Made by a program: the position numbers and the translations under genes. DNA of 64,000 nucleotides, taken from assembly GCA_024449915.1 (NCBI GenBank), contig JAMZAV010000801.1, positions 212,566 to 276,565 of the forward strand. Reading direction: 5' to 3'. Origin of the DNA: Sweltsa coloradensis. Its lineage: Eukaryota; Arthropoda; Insecta; Plecoptera; Chloroperlidae. Shown piece after piece: positions 54,852-64,000 of the stretch. A model generated the notes under the pieces. It worked only from the letters and a program-made list of their open reading frames with translations. It was not told where the DNA came from and did not search any database. Position 1 is the stretch's first letter; each line of letters begins with the position of its first letter.

Positions 54852-56324
54852 CTAGGAAGCTTCGCAAACGCTTTTTCAAGCGCGTTGTTGGATGAGCGTA
54901 ATTGGTGCATTGAGCTGCCATGTGTTATGCGGATTTTCTGTTGTTCTGTGAAAAAATCATTACTAAGTCGATTTTTAAAAAAAATTAAATTAAATAAAAA
55001 ATTAACTTATATTTTTAAAATTTTAATTAACCGTACTAGGTAATTTAAAAAACATAAAAAAATCGTAAAATTGCAATTTTCATAAGAAATAATTATTCGA
55101 TTGCGCTCAAATTTAACATGAGTATATTAATTCATAAAATTAAGGTTCTGTGAAAAAATCATTACAATAGGATAAAGCATGTAGGTGATAAGTCAAAGAA
55201 CTGTTTAAAAAAAGAAAAAAAACGTAAAATTTCGATATTCATGAGCAATAATTTTTAAATAGCGCTCAAATTTTACACGAATATCTTAATTCATAAAATT
55301 AAGGTTCTGTGAAAAAAAACATTAAAATCGGATAAAGCGTATAGGTGTTATTGGATGAATTGAAGTTTTCAATTTCACCGACCCCCCCCTTCCCAAAAAT
55401 TTAGCTCGGGTGTTTTTTTTTCCCCGTCTGTTTGTATGCTCTCTACCGGGCAAACGGCATATCCGATGTTGATGAAAATTTGAGGGGACCTTTGAAATAT
55501 CTGAACTTAGACTTGCTTCGTTTTTGGGTACAATCAAAGAAATATTTCTCATGAATATCGTACTTTTACGATTTTTTTCGATTTTTAGTGCGATATTTTC
55601 GTGACATTTGGGCCGATTCTGACCAAACGGGTGGGGCTACAACGTTCATATTTCACATGGACATTAAGGTAATGATGATGTATTGCTTTCTGAAAGAAAA
55701 AGTTGAAAAAGTTAGCCAGAATCTATAGAAATGAAGTTTTTAATATAAATTTTTTGATTTTTGTACGATATTTTCGTGCCATTTGGGCCAACTCTGACCA
55801 AACGGGTGGGGCTACAACGTTCATATTATACATGGACATTAAGGTTATGGTGATGTAGTACCTTTTGAAAGAAAAAGTTGAAAAAGCTAGCCAGAATTCA
55901 AAGAAATAAAGCTTTTAATATAAGTTTTTTACGGTAAATAATACCAATTGACAAGAAACAATAGAAACTTGACAACAATCACCTACAATGCGTAGGCAGC
56001 AAAACAAAGCACTTGCAAAAGTAAAGATATCCCACGCAAACTAAAAACTTTAAAAAGCTCATCCATCAACGCGGCGGGACTTTAGCGTTTTCCTAGTAAG
56101 TAGAAGAAATTTTTTAAAAATCGATAAAAATCGTAAAATTGCGATTTTCATGAGAAATATTTTTCGATTGCGCTCAAAAACGTGGCAGTTTTAAGTTCAG
56201 AGATTTCGAAGGCCTGCAGAAAATTTCACAAAAATACAAAAAAGAAAGAAAAAAAGAACATTCCGGATTTTTTTCTCCAGTGTAGTGAAATGGAATCTTC
56301 GCTTCGCTCGCTACGCTCAGCCAA
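54852..56324 (-). mobile_element. Helitron-like family A element interrupted by a B element
   Basis: Family A parts at 54852-55350 and 56097-56324 are separated by a complete family B insertion. The 3' end (on the + strand CTAGGAAGCTTCGCAAACGC) is intact; the 5' end (CGCTCAGCCAA on +) has one change. Confidence 0.75.
55351..56096 (+). mobile_element. Helitron-like family B element nested in family A
   Basis: It starts TTGGATGAATTGAAG directly after ...AGGTGTTA and ends GCGTTTTCCTAG directly before TAAGTAGAAG. Other A copies read AGGTGTTATAAGTCGAAG at this place, so the empty site was A/T with no target duplication. It has a partial internal duplication of the ACCAAACGGGTGGGGCTACA block (near 55624 and 55799). 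Confidence 0.82.
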
Positions 56325-56354
56325 AAATGGATTTTTGAAACATATAGTAACAAC

Positions 56355-56445
56355 GACCCACATATAACCAAAAACTTGTAAAGAAACAGCCAAACCTTAC
56401 ACAATAAAAAGAAATGAGATCTAAAAGAATTGCCAAGCTTATGTA
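56355..56445. repeat. dispersed repeat, paired with 9790-9875
   Basis: AACTTGTAAAGAAACAGCC and GAAATGAGATCTAAAAGAA match 9790-9875 over about 80 bp. The family is unknown. 56446-56805 holds nothing recognised. Confidence 0.6.
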
Positions 56446-56805
56446 AAGGCCAGTTCTTCATTTTATCGACACTGCTAACTTAATTTACAAAGAGGCCGAC
56501 TCATGTACCAATTATACCTTCGTCACAATGTTGGACCTACCACTTCGTTAAGCGTGCCTAGATGTTGCCAAATAGAACTCTCTTCAAACACGACACATTT
56601 AAATTGCTTTTCTATTGTGTTGAAAGGAGTGGACCCTCCTTATCGACAACGCTGACCGAAGTCTGTGATGGCGGTCAAGAGGAATTAAGGGTCGACAGCT
56701 TTACAACACTATATATTCCGCTTGAATGAAGAGCGGCGAAATAGGCAATGTCCATAAAATGAAGAACGCCTCTATACCCTCCTACATTTTCGCAATCCTA
56801 ATACA

Positions 56806-57084
56806 CTAGGGAAACGCCAAAGTCGTTATTAGACGAGTGAGTGAGCCATATGTTGAGTACCTGGTAAAATTACTTTTCTTCCCCCTACCTTAGGCCTATC
56901 ATAGGCTAGAGTGGCGCATTATGGTCTTACAGTTGACGCGCCCCTTTACAAACTAAACTTAAAAACCCCATTATTTAAACGAATATTATTATCAAACTTG
57001 AATGAAAAAATGGTGTTAAAATGTTCCCGGTTACTCAACACATGACTCGCTCACTCATCTAACGACTTTGGCGTTTCCCTATAG
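56806..57084. mobile_element. symmetric element with two Helitron-like 3' ends (type D)
   Basis: Both termini are CTAGGGAAACGCCAAAGTCG (left) and its inverse CGACTTTGGCGTTTCCCTATAG (right), continuing into GAGTGAGTGAG / CTCGCTCACTC, an inverted repeat of about 40 bp. Each end looks like the CTAG-side terminus of the Helitron-like families, in opposite orientations. There is no ORF in the ~200 bp centre. Confidence 0.65.
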
Positions 57085-57085
57085 T

Positions 57086-57170
57086 CTAGTTGGCTAAAGC
57101 GCCCTTATAGCCGAAATGTGGGGGACGTGGGTTCAATCCCCTGGTCGGGGAAGATTTTGTAATTTCTGGA
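57086..57170 (+). mobile_element. tRNA-derived SINE, type 4
   Basis: TCTAGTTGGCTAAAGCGCCC and the B box GGTTCAATCCCC are followed by the tail TTTTGTAATTTCTGGATTGT, matching the SINE copies at 46740 and 47287. It directly abuts the type D element. Confidence 0.75.
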
Positions 57171-57605
57171 TTGTATTTTAAAAATTATTAAACATGTTTT
57201 GAAATGCATAAGTGTAGTCCAAGATCTGTAACAGTACTATGGAAAACATAGCCAGTACGAAATACGTGAAAATATTGCAAGGTTTACTCAATCTACGAGC
57301 GGATTTTGGGGTATCTTGACGTGCAACATTCGATAAACCTTGCATGGGCACGGCATTTCACAGCCAGGTAAATAACAAACAAAAAATATTTTTTTCTAAA
57401 TCAAAACCATTGTCGTTAAAAGAATTCCTACACATGTTAGGCCTATTTTTCAGTTTATTATTTCTTGTAGGTTTAAATCAAAATGGATTGTGCTCAGTTT
57501 GTTAGCAGTTCTCAGTTACCTGGTCACGGATGTCTGTTTAAAATTTCACGTTTCACGACGGCTGGGTAACACCTCGAAATCACCCCAACTCTGCTTGCTG
57601 TATAA

Positions 57606-57857
57606 GGTGCCTGATGAGTATGTAGCACACCGCGGCTTGGCTGCGGCGTCCTAACGGGCACCTAGATTGCACTCCAACTAAAATTGACATGGGTTATCAG
57701 TGTAGCTAAATAGCTCTGATAATGACAGATTTTAAGTTCATTTTAGGTTTCATGGAGGCTGAGAAACACCTTGAAAACGCAAAAAACATGTCTTTTGTAC
57801 GTGGTGCCCGAGTGTACTAGCACACCGTGGCTTGGCTGCAGCGCCCTATAGCGGGCA
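57606..57857 (+). repeat. duplicated hairpin-forming block
   Basis: Two related blocks (57540-57662 and 57737-57857) each contain GGTGCC(C/T)GA, TAGCACACCG(C/T)GGCTTGGC and GGGCAC. The outer GGTGCC and GGGCAC(C) can pair, bracketing an inner stem. Spacing is about 195 bp. No coding signal. Function unknown. The rest of 57171-58689 is unclassified. Confidence 0.5.
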
Positions 57858-58689
57858 CTTAAATAATAGGTTTTGAGAAATAAAATCTTCCCGTAGACAA
57901 CCTCAATGCCTACTGTTTATAGGGTGTGAATTTGGGTGAAATAACAAATCCGGGCCATATTATGGGGCTTGGTCCGAGATTTTGTTGAATATATTTAAGG
58001 AAATCCACGAGAAAGATCTTCAGCAAGGATTTTAAAGTATGGGTTTTGATCCAGTCTGTCCAAAATTATAGTCTCGATGCGTAGTACATGAGAAATCTCT
58101 ATCGGTGAATGATATTCAATTTCAAGCACTAGGCACCTGAATATTGAAACTTGTCATAAGGGACATCAATCTTTGTGCGCCTAAACGTAAGTAAACAGAT
58201 TGTAATCTACTGTACTAATAACCTTTTTCTGCCAGTATTGACTTATGCCTTATCAATTGTGACCTATTTACTAATTATTTAGAACAATGTAACAATCATT
58301 AAACATTATTATTGTGCCAATAGAAAAACGTTTACCAAATTATATTGAAAAAAAAATACAAAATCTGACCTTCCTCTGCTGGCCACAAAATTAATTTTAA
58401 ACAATTGAAATATTTTTTTACGTGAAAGACCCTTAAATAAGCTTTGATTAGATACCATGGTTACTAGGTTTCAAAAATCCATTTTGTTAAATTCAATTTT
58501 ATTACATTTTTGGAATGATTAGACCCACCTACCCTATGGGGATTTTAGAGGATTCTTTGTTATTTTTAAATCCAATGATACCAAATTCACTTCGGTTTCA
58601 ATTTGTCCTAGGTTCCGCCTCAAATTTGCGGATAGACCCCGGACTATAAGCCAAGAAATTACCATAACAGAAGATAAAAATCTTCTGCC

Positions 58690-58763
58690 TTAAGCAGGAT
58701 TTGAACCCTAGATATTCTGCATTGGAAGCAAGAACAACTAACCACAAAACCACACAAGCAGCC
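58690..58763 (-). mobile_element. tRNA-derived SINE, type 1 (inverted copy)
   Basis: The reverse complement shows TGTGGTTAGTTGTTCTTGC, TTCCAATGCAGAA and GGGTTCAAATCC, aligning with 18276-18349, then CAGAAGATTTTTATCTTCTG. It is diverged. Confidence 0.65.
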
Positions 58764-58765
58764 TA

Positions 58766-60608
58766 CAAGTTAATTCAGTGTTGTGCCGTTATCTAGATAA
58801 TCATCTAGATAACATTGTGTTATCTATTATCTTATCTAGATAACATGATTTCAAAGTATCTATTATCTTATCTCAGATAATATTTCTTGTTATCTATTAT
58901 CTGAATCTTCACATTAGATAACAGATACAAAAAATCAGAATCATGTATCAATTAATGCTAACAAGTCGTCTAAAATAGTGTTTGTTTTTTTCATCATGAT
59001 TTTCAATGGGAAGATTAAGATTGGCCAAAACATAGATCGCAATTCAATCTGTTAGCATTTTCACATGTGATTTTTGTAAGCAAAATATGTCTATTGCTTT
59101 CAATTGGGACTTAATGAATAATAGGGCGCTACGCGAACGCTTTTTTTAGTCGCATTGATAGGTGAGCTTTTTGTAAGTTTTTAGTAAGCGTGGGATAACA
59201 ATAGAATGCAAAAATCTCGAGGCCCAAAGACTTATTGTCAAGTTTCTCTTGTTACTTGATATTACTTGTTAATTATACACCTACAAAAGGCTTTTATTAA
59301 AACCTTTATTTCAATGAATTTTGGCAAATTTTTCAACTTTTTCTTTCAAAAGGCAGAACATCACTATAGTCTTAATGTACATGTAAAATATGAACGTTGT
59401 AGCCCCATCCGTTTGGTCAGAATCGTCCCAAACATCACGAAAATATTGTATTATTTTTATTTTATTTTATCGTAAAAGTACGATTTCTATGCAAAATATT
59501 TCTTTAAATGTCCCTAAAATCATATTATAAATAATTTTAAAGATTTCAAACGTTCCCATAAAGTTTCATCAAGATCGGAGTAGTCGTTTGCCCAGTCGCG
59601 AGCCAAATATCACGAAAATATCGGATTAAAAATCGTAAAAAATCGTCACAGTACGATATTCATGAGAAATATTTCTTCGATTGTACCCAAAAACGTGGCA
59701 AGTCTAAGTTCAGAGTTTTCGAAGGTCCCCTACAATTTTCATCAAGATCGCATAGGCCATTTGGCCGGTAGAGCGCAAACAAACAGACAGAAAAACAAAC
59801 AAAAAAACACCCGAGCTAATTTTTTTGGGGGTTAGTGAAATTGAAGTCTTCGCTTCGCTCATCCAAAACGTTTGTCTTCCCCTTTGCAATGTCTTCGTTT
59901 AACTTGACCAGGGAAAAAGTTCTTTTTTATTTGAACTTTAAAAAAAAACTTAATACGAACCTAAGCTTAGTTCGTGAAACTTGAACTTTTCAAAAGTTGT
60001 CCTACAAGCTAACAAACATGAACTTTCTGAAAGTTTAATATCGTTTATATTTGAATAGCAAACTTAGCTTTAAAAAGGCCCATTTAAAAAAAATAATATC
60101 CCAAACATTTCAGTCAAACTATCCTTCCCTGTTCCATTTAGGCCTCCAAATAATGCAACTGGTAAAATATTTTTGTTTTCATTGTAATTCCTTATTGTGT
60201 GTACTGTACCTATGTAGGGTAAAACATTCTATCATATTGTTGTTGCATGCCTTTTCAGCCAGGTAAGTAGGGCTACTCTCTTCTAATAAAATGGGTTGTT
60301 ATGTTCCAAACCGAACCTTACGAGTTTAACATACTACTGGACTTGAAGGTCAGAATATAAATACTATACAGGCCTCCTAGACAAGAACCCTGAAACGAGC
60401 TACGGAAAATTGAATTGGGTCTACGCCGAATTTTTTTGTAAAAGTATCTATTATCTATTATCTAGATACATTGCAAGTATATGTATCTATATCTAGATAC
60501 AATTCATGTCCATTATCTATTATCTGTATCTAGATACTTTTTTAGGAAGAGTATCTTATCTTTATCTAGATAATATTTTTGGTTATCTGGAACAACACTG
60601 CAAGTTAT
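58766..60608. mobile_element. hAT-type element with TATCTAGATA repeats
   Basis: The TIRs CAGTGTTGTGCC (58776) and GGAACAACACTG (ending 60600) differ at one of 12 positions. CAAGTTA occurs just outside both ends (58766 and 60601), with a 2-3 nt misfit on the left. Subterminal regions are packed with TATCTAGATA-type repeats. A family B Helitron-like element is nested inside. Confidence 0.7.
59121..59866 (-). mobile_element. Helitron-like element, family B (inverted)
   Basis: On the minus strand it starts TTGGATGAGCGAAGCGAAG and carries all B blocks. The 3' end is the second type (GCGTTCGCGTAGCGCCCTAT), with CTAG mutated to CTAT. It lies inside the hAT-type unit. Confidence 0.75.
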
Positions 60609-61256
60609 CATGCTACACACAACGTGCTAAGACTATTTCACCTTTGAAAGTAACTTTTACTTATGCTACTTAAAATAGTACTATAGTACTTTCAACTAGG
60701 TAATTGTTATTTCACTAGGAAGACTATACAGAGAAAAAACTGAAGATGTAACTTATTCAATTGTGGCAGGCCTATTTATTCTTGTTGTAATTTATTACTT
60801 ATAATTAAATGTGTTCCTAGCAAATTATATTATCAAGTTAACAAGATTAATCTTCTTTAAGCACAAATAATTAGTAGGTAAGAAGTATTAATTAGTAATT
60901 ATTTTCCTTCACTAGGGGTAAAGCAATACACAGTGCAGTACATTATTAATAAGTTTATTGGTATTGAAAACATCACACAATTAAGTTTGACAGAGTAACA
61001 TTTACGTATTACTGAGTAACAGGAATGAGTAATGTTGTGTTGCAGTCCAAACCTATTTGAATTAAGTGCCACCTGAAACAGATAAAGAAATGGAGCAAAT
61101 TAAAATTTAGTAGCAAATTTTGTCAAATCAACTAGATTTCATCTCACACAATGAGTGACATTTAGGCACAAAAACAGGATCATTCCTACAAAATATGAAA
61201 TTTGTCGAATGTTGGGGGTCGAATGTTGATCGAAAGTGGATTCTGCCATGTTCATA
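60609..61256. other. intergenic, nothing recognised
   Basis: AT-rich, no feature supported. Confidence 0.5.
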
Positions 61257-61618
61257 ATCTCCTCTTGTAGACCAAGGATATATACAAGTTTTTTCCTAAC
61301 AAACTTTGGGGCAACGCTAAGTACCTACGGCCTGGGATTGCTTTTTAATCAACTCGCTCCACATCCCCCCAAACGGCAACATATTGTAAAAAGTAAATTC
61401 GTATTTTCAATTTTTAGGACCAGTCACTGAACCGGTTTCAGAACAACGTGTATAATTATTTGAAAAATGTAGGCCTATCAGTTTAATTAAAAACAGATCC
61501 AAAGCCCACATGTAAAAATGTAGCTTTTTTAGTTAATTAAAATGTGATGCACTTAGCATTGCCCCAAAGTTTGCTAGGAAAAAAAAATCGTTAATATCCT
61601 TGGTCTACAAGAGGAGAT
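61257..61618. mobile_element. MITE with ~60 bp inverted ends
   Basis: The left end ATCTCCTCTTGTAGACCAAG is inverted at the right end, and the similarity continues through CTAACAAACTTTGGGGCAA for about 60 bp. It is 362 bp long with no ORF. No clear target duplication. Confidence 0.8.
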
Positions 61619-61659
61619 ATTACGATACCAGTTAACATTATTATAAGCATGATATTATA

Positions 61660-61682
61660 TATATATATATATACATATATAT
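61660..61682. repeat. (AT)n microsatellite
   Basis: A short ATATAT run. Confidence 0.85.
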
Positions 61683-61685
61683 TAT

Positions 61686-62010
61686 GATTTGCCGGTGGAC
61701 ATCCGTGAACTACACACTCGGAACCATTTCAAATCTGCACTAAAAAATTTATTTTCTGGTGTATCCTGATAATTCTATTCTATAATTCACAATACCATTC
61801 ATGTTTGTCATAATTTCATCACCCTCACTTTTTACATGTCTTCACACACATTGTTTTCTATTATTGTATAATGTAATTTTAATTAATTTTATTGCAATGT
61901 ATTAGTATAAGTATTGAGTAGGTTGCTAGACACTAAATTGTGAATGGGGCTATGCCCTCTTTTAGCAACCTATAACACATCTATGTGTTAAAACAATAAA
62001 TAAAATAAAT
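61686..62010 (+). pseudogene. LINE 3' fragment
   Basis: The + frame reads DLPVDIRELHTRNHFKSALK then NLFSGVS and a stop, the typical C-terminal end of CR1/L2-like LINE polyproteins. A 3' UTR ends in AATAAATAAAATAAATAAA. The hAT MITE at 62016 sits in this tail. Confidence 0.7.
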
Positions 62011-62841
62011 AAAGCCAGACCTGGGTAAGTTACTTTTGAAAAGTAATGAAATTACATTACTCATTACTTCAGCCAAAATGTAACTTAATTACTATTTAGT
62101 TACTTTTCCAAGAAAGTAATGAAATTACGTTACTTTTTATGAAAAAAAGTAGTGAAATTACTTTCAAAAATTACTTTTTAATTTAAAATGTATCTGACGA
62201 GCGAACGAGTATGACACAAGTGCTTTGTCTGCCGAAGGCGGGTCTCAGACAGGGTGTTATCCACGCCCACACTTTAAAACCAGCGGAGGCCTATCACAGA
62301 GATATTGCAGATATCGACGTGTATAGTAAATTATTGATTACGCGGGTGACATCTATCGGCGAAATGTTGTAACTACACTACAAGTGTAACAATTCGACTA
62401 TCGATTTATTTGACACTGACTTGAATGTTTGATGTCAAGTAGATAATTACGTCGTCAACGGCGCTCGTCATGGGCGGAAGTACCAAAAGTAAACATGGCT
62501 AGGTTCTGAAATAAAAACTCGGGACTTGAAATCTCTCGATCAGACCTACGAAATGTCGGAAATGCTGCATGCACATGCACATTGTTCAAGCGGGCGATAC
62601 GTAGAAAGGCAGCAGGCGCACTGGCCCAGTGACTGATTTTGATACACAAAGGCGCGGGCCGCGCGGCAAAAGTAACGCGTTACTAATGCCAAATTACAAT
62701 GATAAAAATAGTGAAATTACTCTTCCGTTACTTTGAGAAAATTGTAATTAAATTTAAATTACTGGCTCGTTACTGAAAAAAGTAATTTCGTTACAGTAAC
62801 GCGTTACTTCCGTTACGTTACTACCCAGGTCTGAATAAAAC
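62008..62841. mobile_element. hAT MITE, 818 bp
   Basis: The 12 bp TIRs CAGACCTGGGTA / TACCCAGGTCTG (62016 and 62833) are flanked by AATAAAGC and AATAAAAC, a one-mismatch 8 bp duplication. Both ends have many GTAACTTT / AAAGTTAC subterminal repeats. The middle (62200-62680) is unrelated non-coding sequence. Confidence 0.85.
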
Positions 62842-63765
62842 ATAGGCAGAATCCACTTCCGCAGACTCTTAGGGGGAGCAGAGAGACCGAGTCTGCGCGG
62901 TCCCATGACCAGAGAGAACAGACTGCTCTCCGAAAGTGGCCTTTATCAAACGCAATCGAACGCATTTTTGAACAGTTGCAATGCACTCTTTACAAAAGTG
63001 ACATCCACACATTGACCTTAACTTGCCAAAACAGGGAGGAGTTTTGGGGTGCACGGCATGCAGTACCATAGGTTTTACAGTGCCTATTATTTTTGTCTGA
63101 ACTAGCCCATGCCTAAACCCGAATTTTCGTAGGCCACTTTTGGGCACAAAGGTTAACCGCATGCATGTACCAATTGGCCCAGACAAGAAATTATAATTAA
63201 CACATTTCCCTAAGCTGATAAATCTAATAGTATACTTTTTAACTTCTCACCTGGTAACTGAGTATGAAGTCTTGAAATTCAACCAATAAAATTCATAACA
63301 ACAATGTGTAAGATGATGTGGGCAAAAATGAAGTCAGCAAAACCGCGCTCTGGACTTATTCCGTAGAATTGGCTTTTGTTTTCTGGGTTCACTTGAAGTC
63401 TCAAACACACTGAAAAAGAAAGGACACAAAATAAGTTGCAGTGTGATGGATCAGTTCATTCCCAAGGGGAAAAATATCTCCTATGAGTAGATCACTAATG
63501 TAATGACATTGCTGGGAGTTAGATGAAGTAGAAAATTGATTGGCAAACACAACCGTAGAAGTAGGTCTAACCTAAGAACTTAAAAGGGACTGAGATTACC
63601 CAAAAAAATTATGTTTTACCACATAAGGATCATTCCATTATCAAATCAACACAGTAAAGTACAAAAATGACCTCACCCCTCCGATTTTGAAAAAAATCGG
63701 CACATTACTCAAAACCGCAAATAAAAAACATATCATTTTAAATTTTTTGCTGTATCTCTTATCTT
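62842..63765. other. intergenic, nothing certain
   Basis: A Cys-containing 105-codon frame on the minus strand (62869-63186) matches no family I know and is treated as chance. No repeat boundaries were found. Confidence 0.4.
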
Positions 63766-63906
63766 AGATCCACTATTGACCTGATTTTTGCTCTACGACA
63801 AATCATGGAGAAAAGGTGGGAGGAAGGGAAGACTTTGTATATGGTTTTCCTGGATTTGGAAAAGACATATGACCACTTGCAAGGAGAAAGTTGGTCCCTC
63901 AAGAAA
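63766..63906 (+). pseudogene. LINE reverse transcriptase fragment
   Basis: The + frame reads RSTIDLIFALRQIMEKRWEE and YMVFLDLEKTYDHL, the RT block leading into the first catalytic Asp (usually F(V/I)DLEKA(Y/F)D), as in RTE/Nimb-like LINEs. It degenerates after about 47 codons. Confidence 0.75.
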
Positions 63907-64000
63907 GGTAGAAAGCTATAAGAGAATAGCCAAGGTGCGAAAGTTGGTACAACAGCCTGGCTAGTGAATGGTTCCAATCACATACACACAGGACGGGGTA

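Noticed and set aside
18276..57170. tRNA genes
   Set aside because: All tRNA-like sequences have poor acceptor or anticodon arms and are followed by shared SINE bodies or tails.
62869..63186. 105-codon minus-strand frame with clustered Cys
   Set aside because: The Cys spacing fits no zinc-binding family I know, and there is no splice or neighbour support.

Overview
The window is animal nuclear DNA. It holds one recognisable host gene: an ortholog of AMFR (gp78), an ER-membrane RING E3 ubiquitin ligase, on the + strand at 11018-36108. Everything else that can be identified is mobile or repetitive DNA. Spliced genes with GTAAGT donors, Ty3/gypsy elements, non-LTR retrotransposons, tRNA-derived SINEs, hAT-type MITEs, Helitron-like elements and a foldback element all point to a metazoan. 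The dense AGGCCTA motif, the Mag/SURL-like gypsy and the TU-like foldback suggest a marine invertebrate, perhaps a deuterostome. That taxonomic guess is weak.

Layout. 1-807: a 365 bp MITE and short simple repeats. 807-9208: an 8.4 kb hAT-type unit with an 11 bp TIR and a perfect 8 bp target duplication. Nested in it are a decayed LINE (about 2.0-7.55 kb) whose reverse transcriptase is split by an 81 bp minisatellite, two hAT MITEs and one Helitron-like element. 9217-11017: repeats upstream of the gene, including a perfect 31 bp-arm hairpin.

11018-36108: AMFR, eight coding exons that join in phase into 591 codons. They encode a multi-pass membrane N-terminus, a C3H2C3 RING, a CUE domain and a UBE2G2-binding helix. 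Introns 2, 5 and 7 are swollen by insertions: a complete 4.46 kb antisense Ty3/gypsy sitting exactly in the exon 2 splice donor, a foldback element with 9 bp target duplications, LINE pieces, SINEs, Helitron-like elements and a second, 5'-truncated antisense gypsy.

36.2-64 kb: no host gene recognised. This is a mosaic of Helitron-like families (called A, B, C and D here), hAT-type units, a 77 bp tandem array, a 0.67 kb inverted repeat built on SINE copies, and LINE fragments at 61.69-62.0 and 63.77-63.91 kb.

The most informative observations are these. (1) The gypsy target duplication GTAAG plus the first LTR base rebuilds a perfect splice donor. (2) A 56 bp tandem duplication copies the splice acceptor of the RING-encoding exon. 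(3) The Helitron-like families share asymmetric terminal inverted repeats and a CTAG-T end but have exchanged 3' ends, and one nested copy reveals its empty A/T target. (4) The predicted AMFR ends right after the UBE2G2-binding helix, without the C-terminal p97-binding segment of vertebrate gp78.
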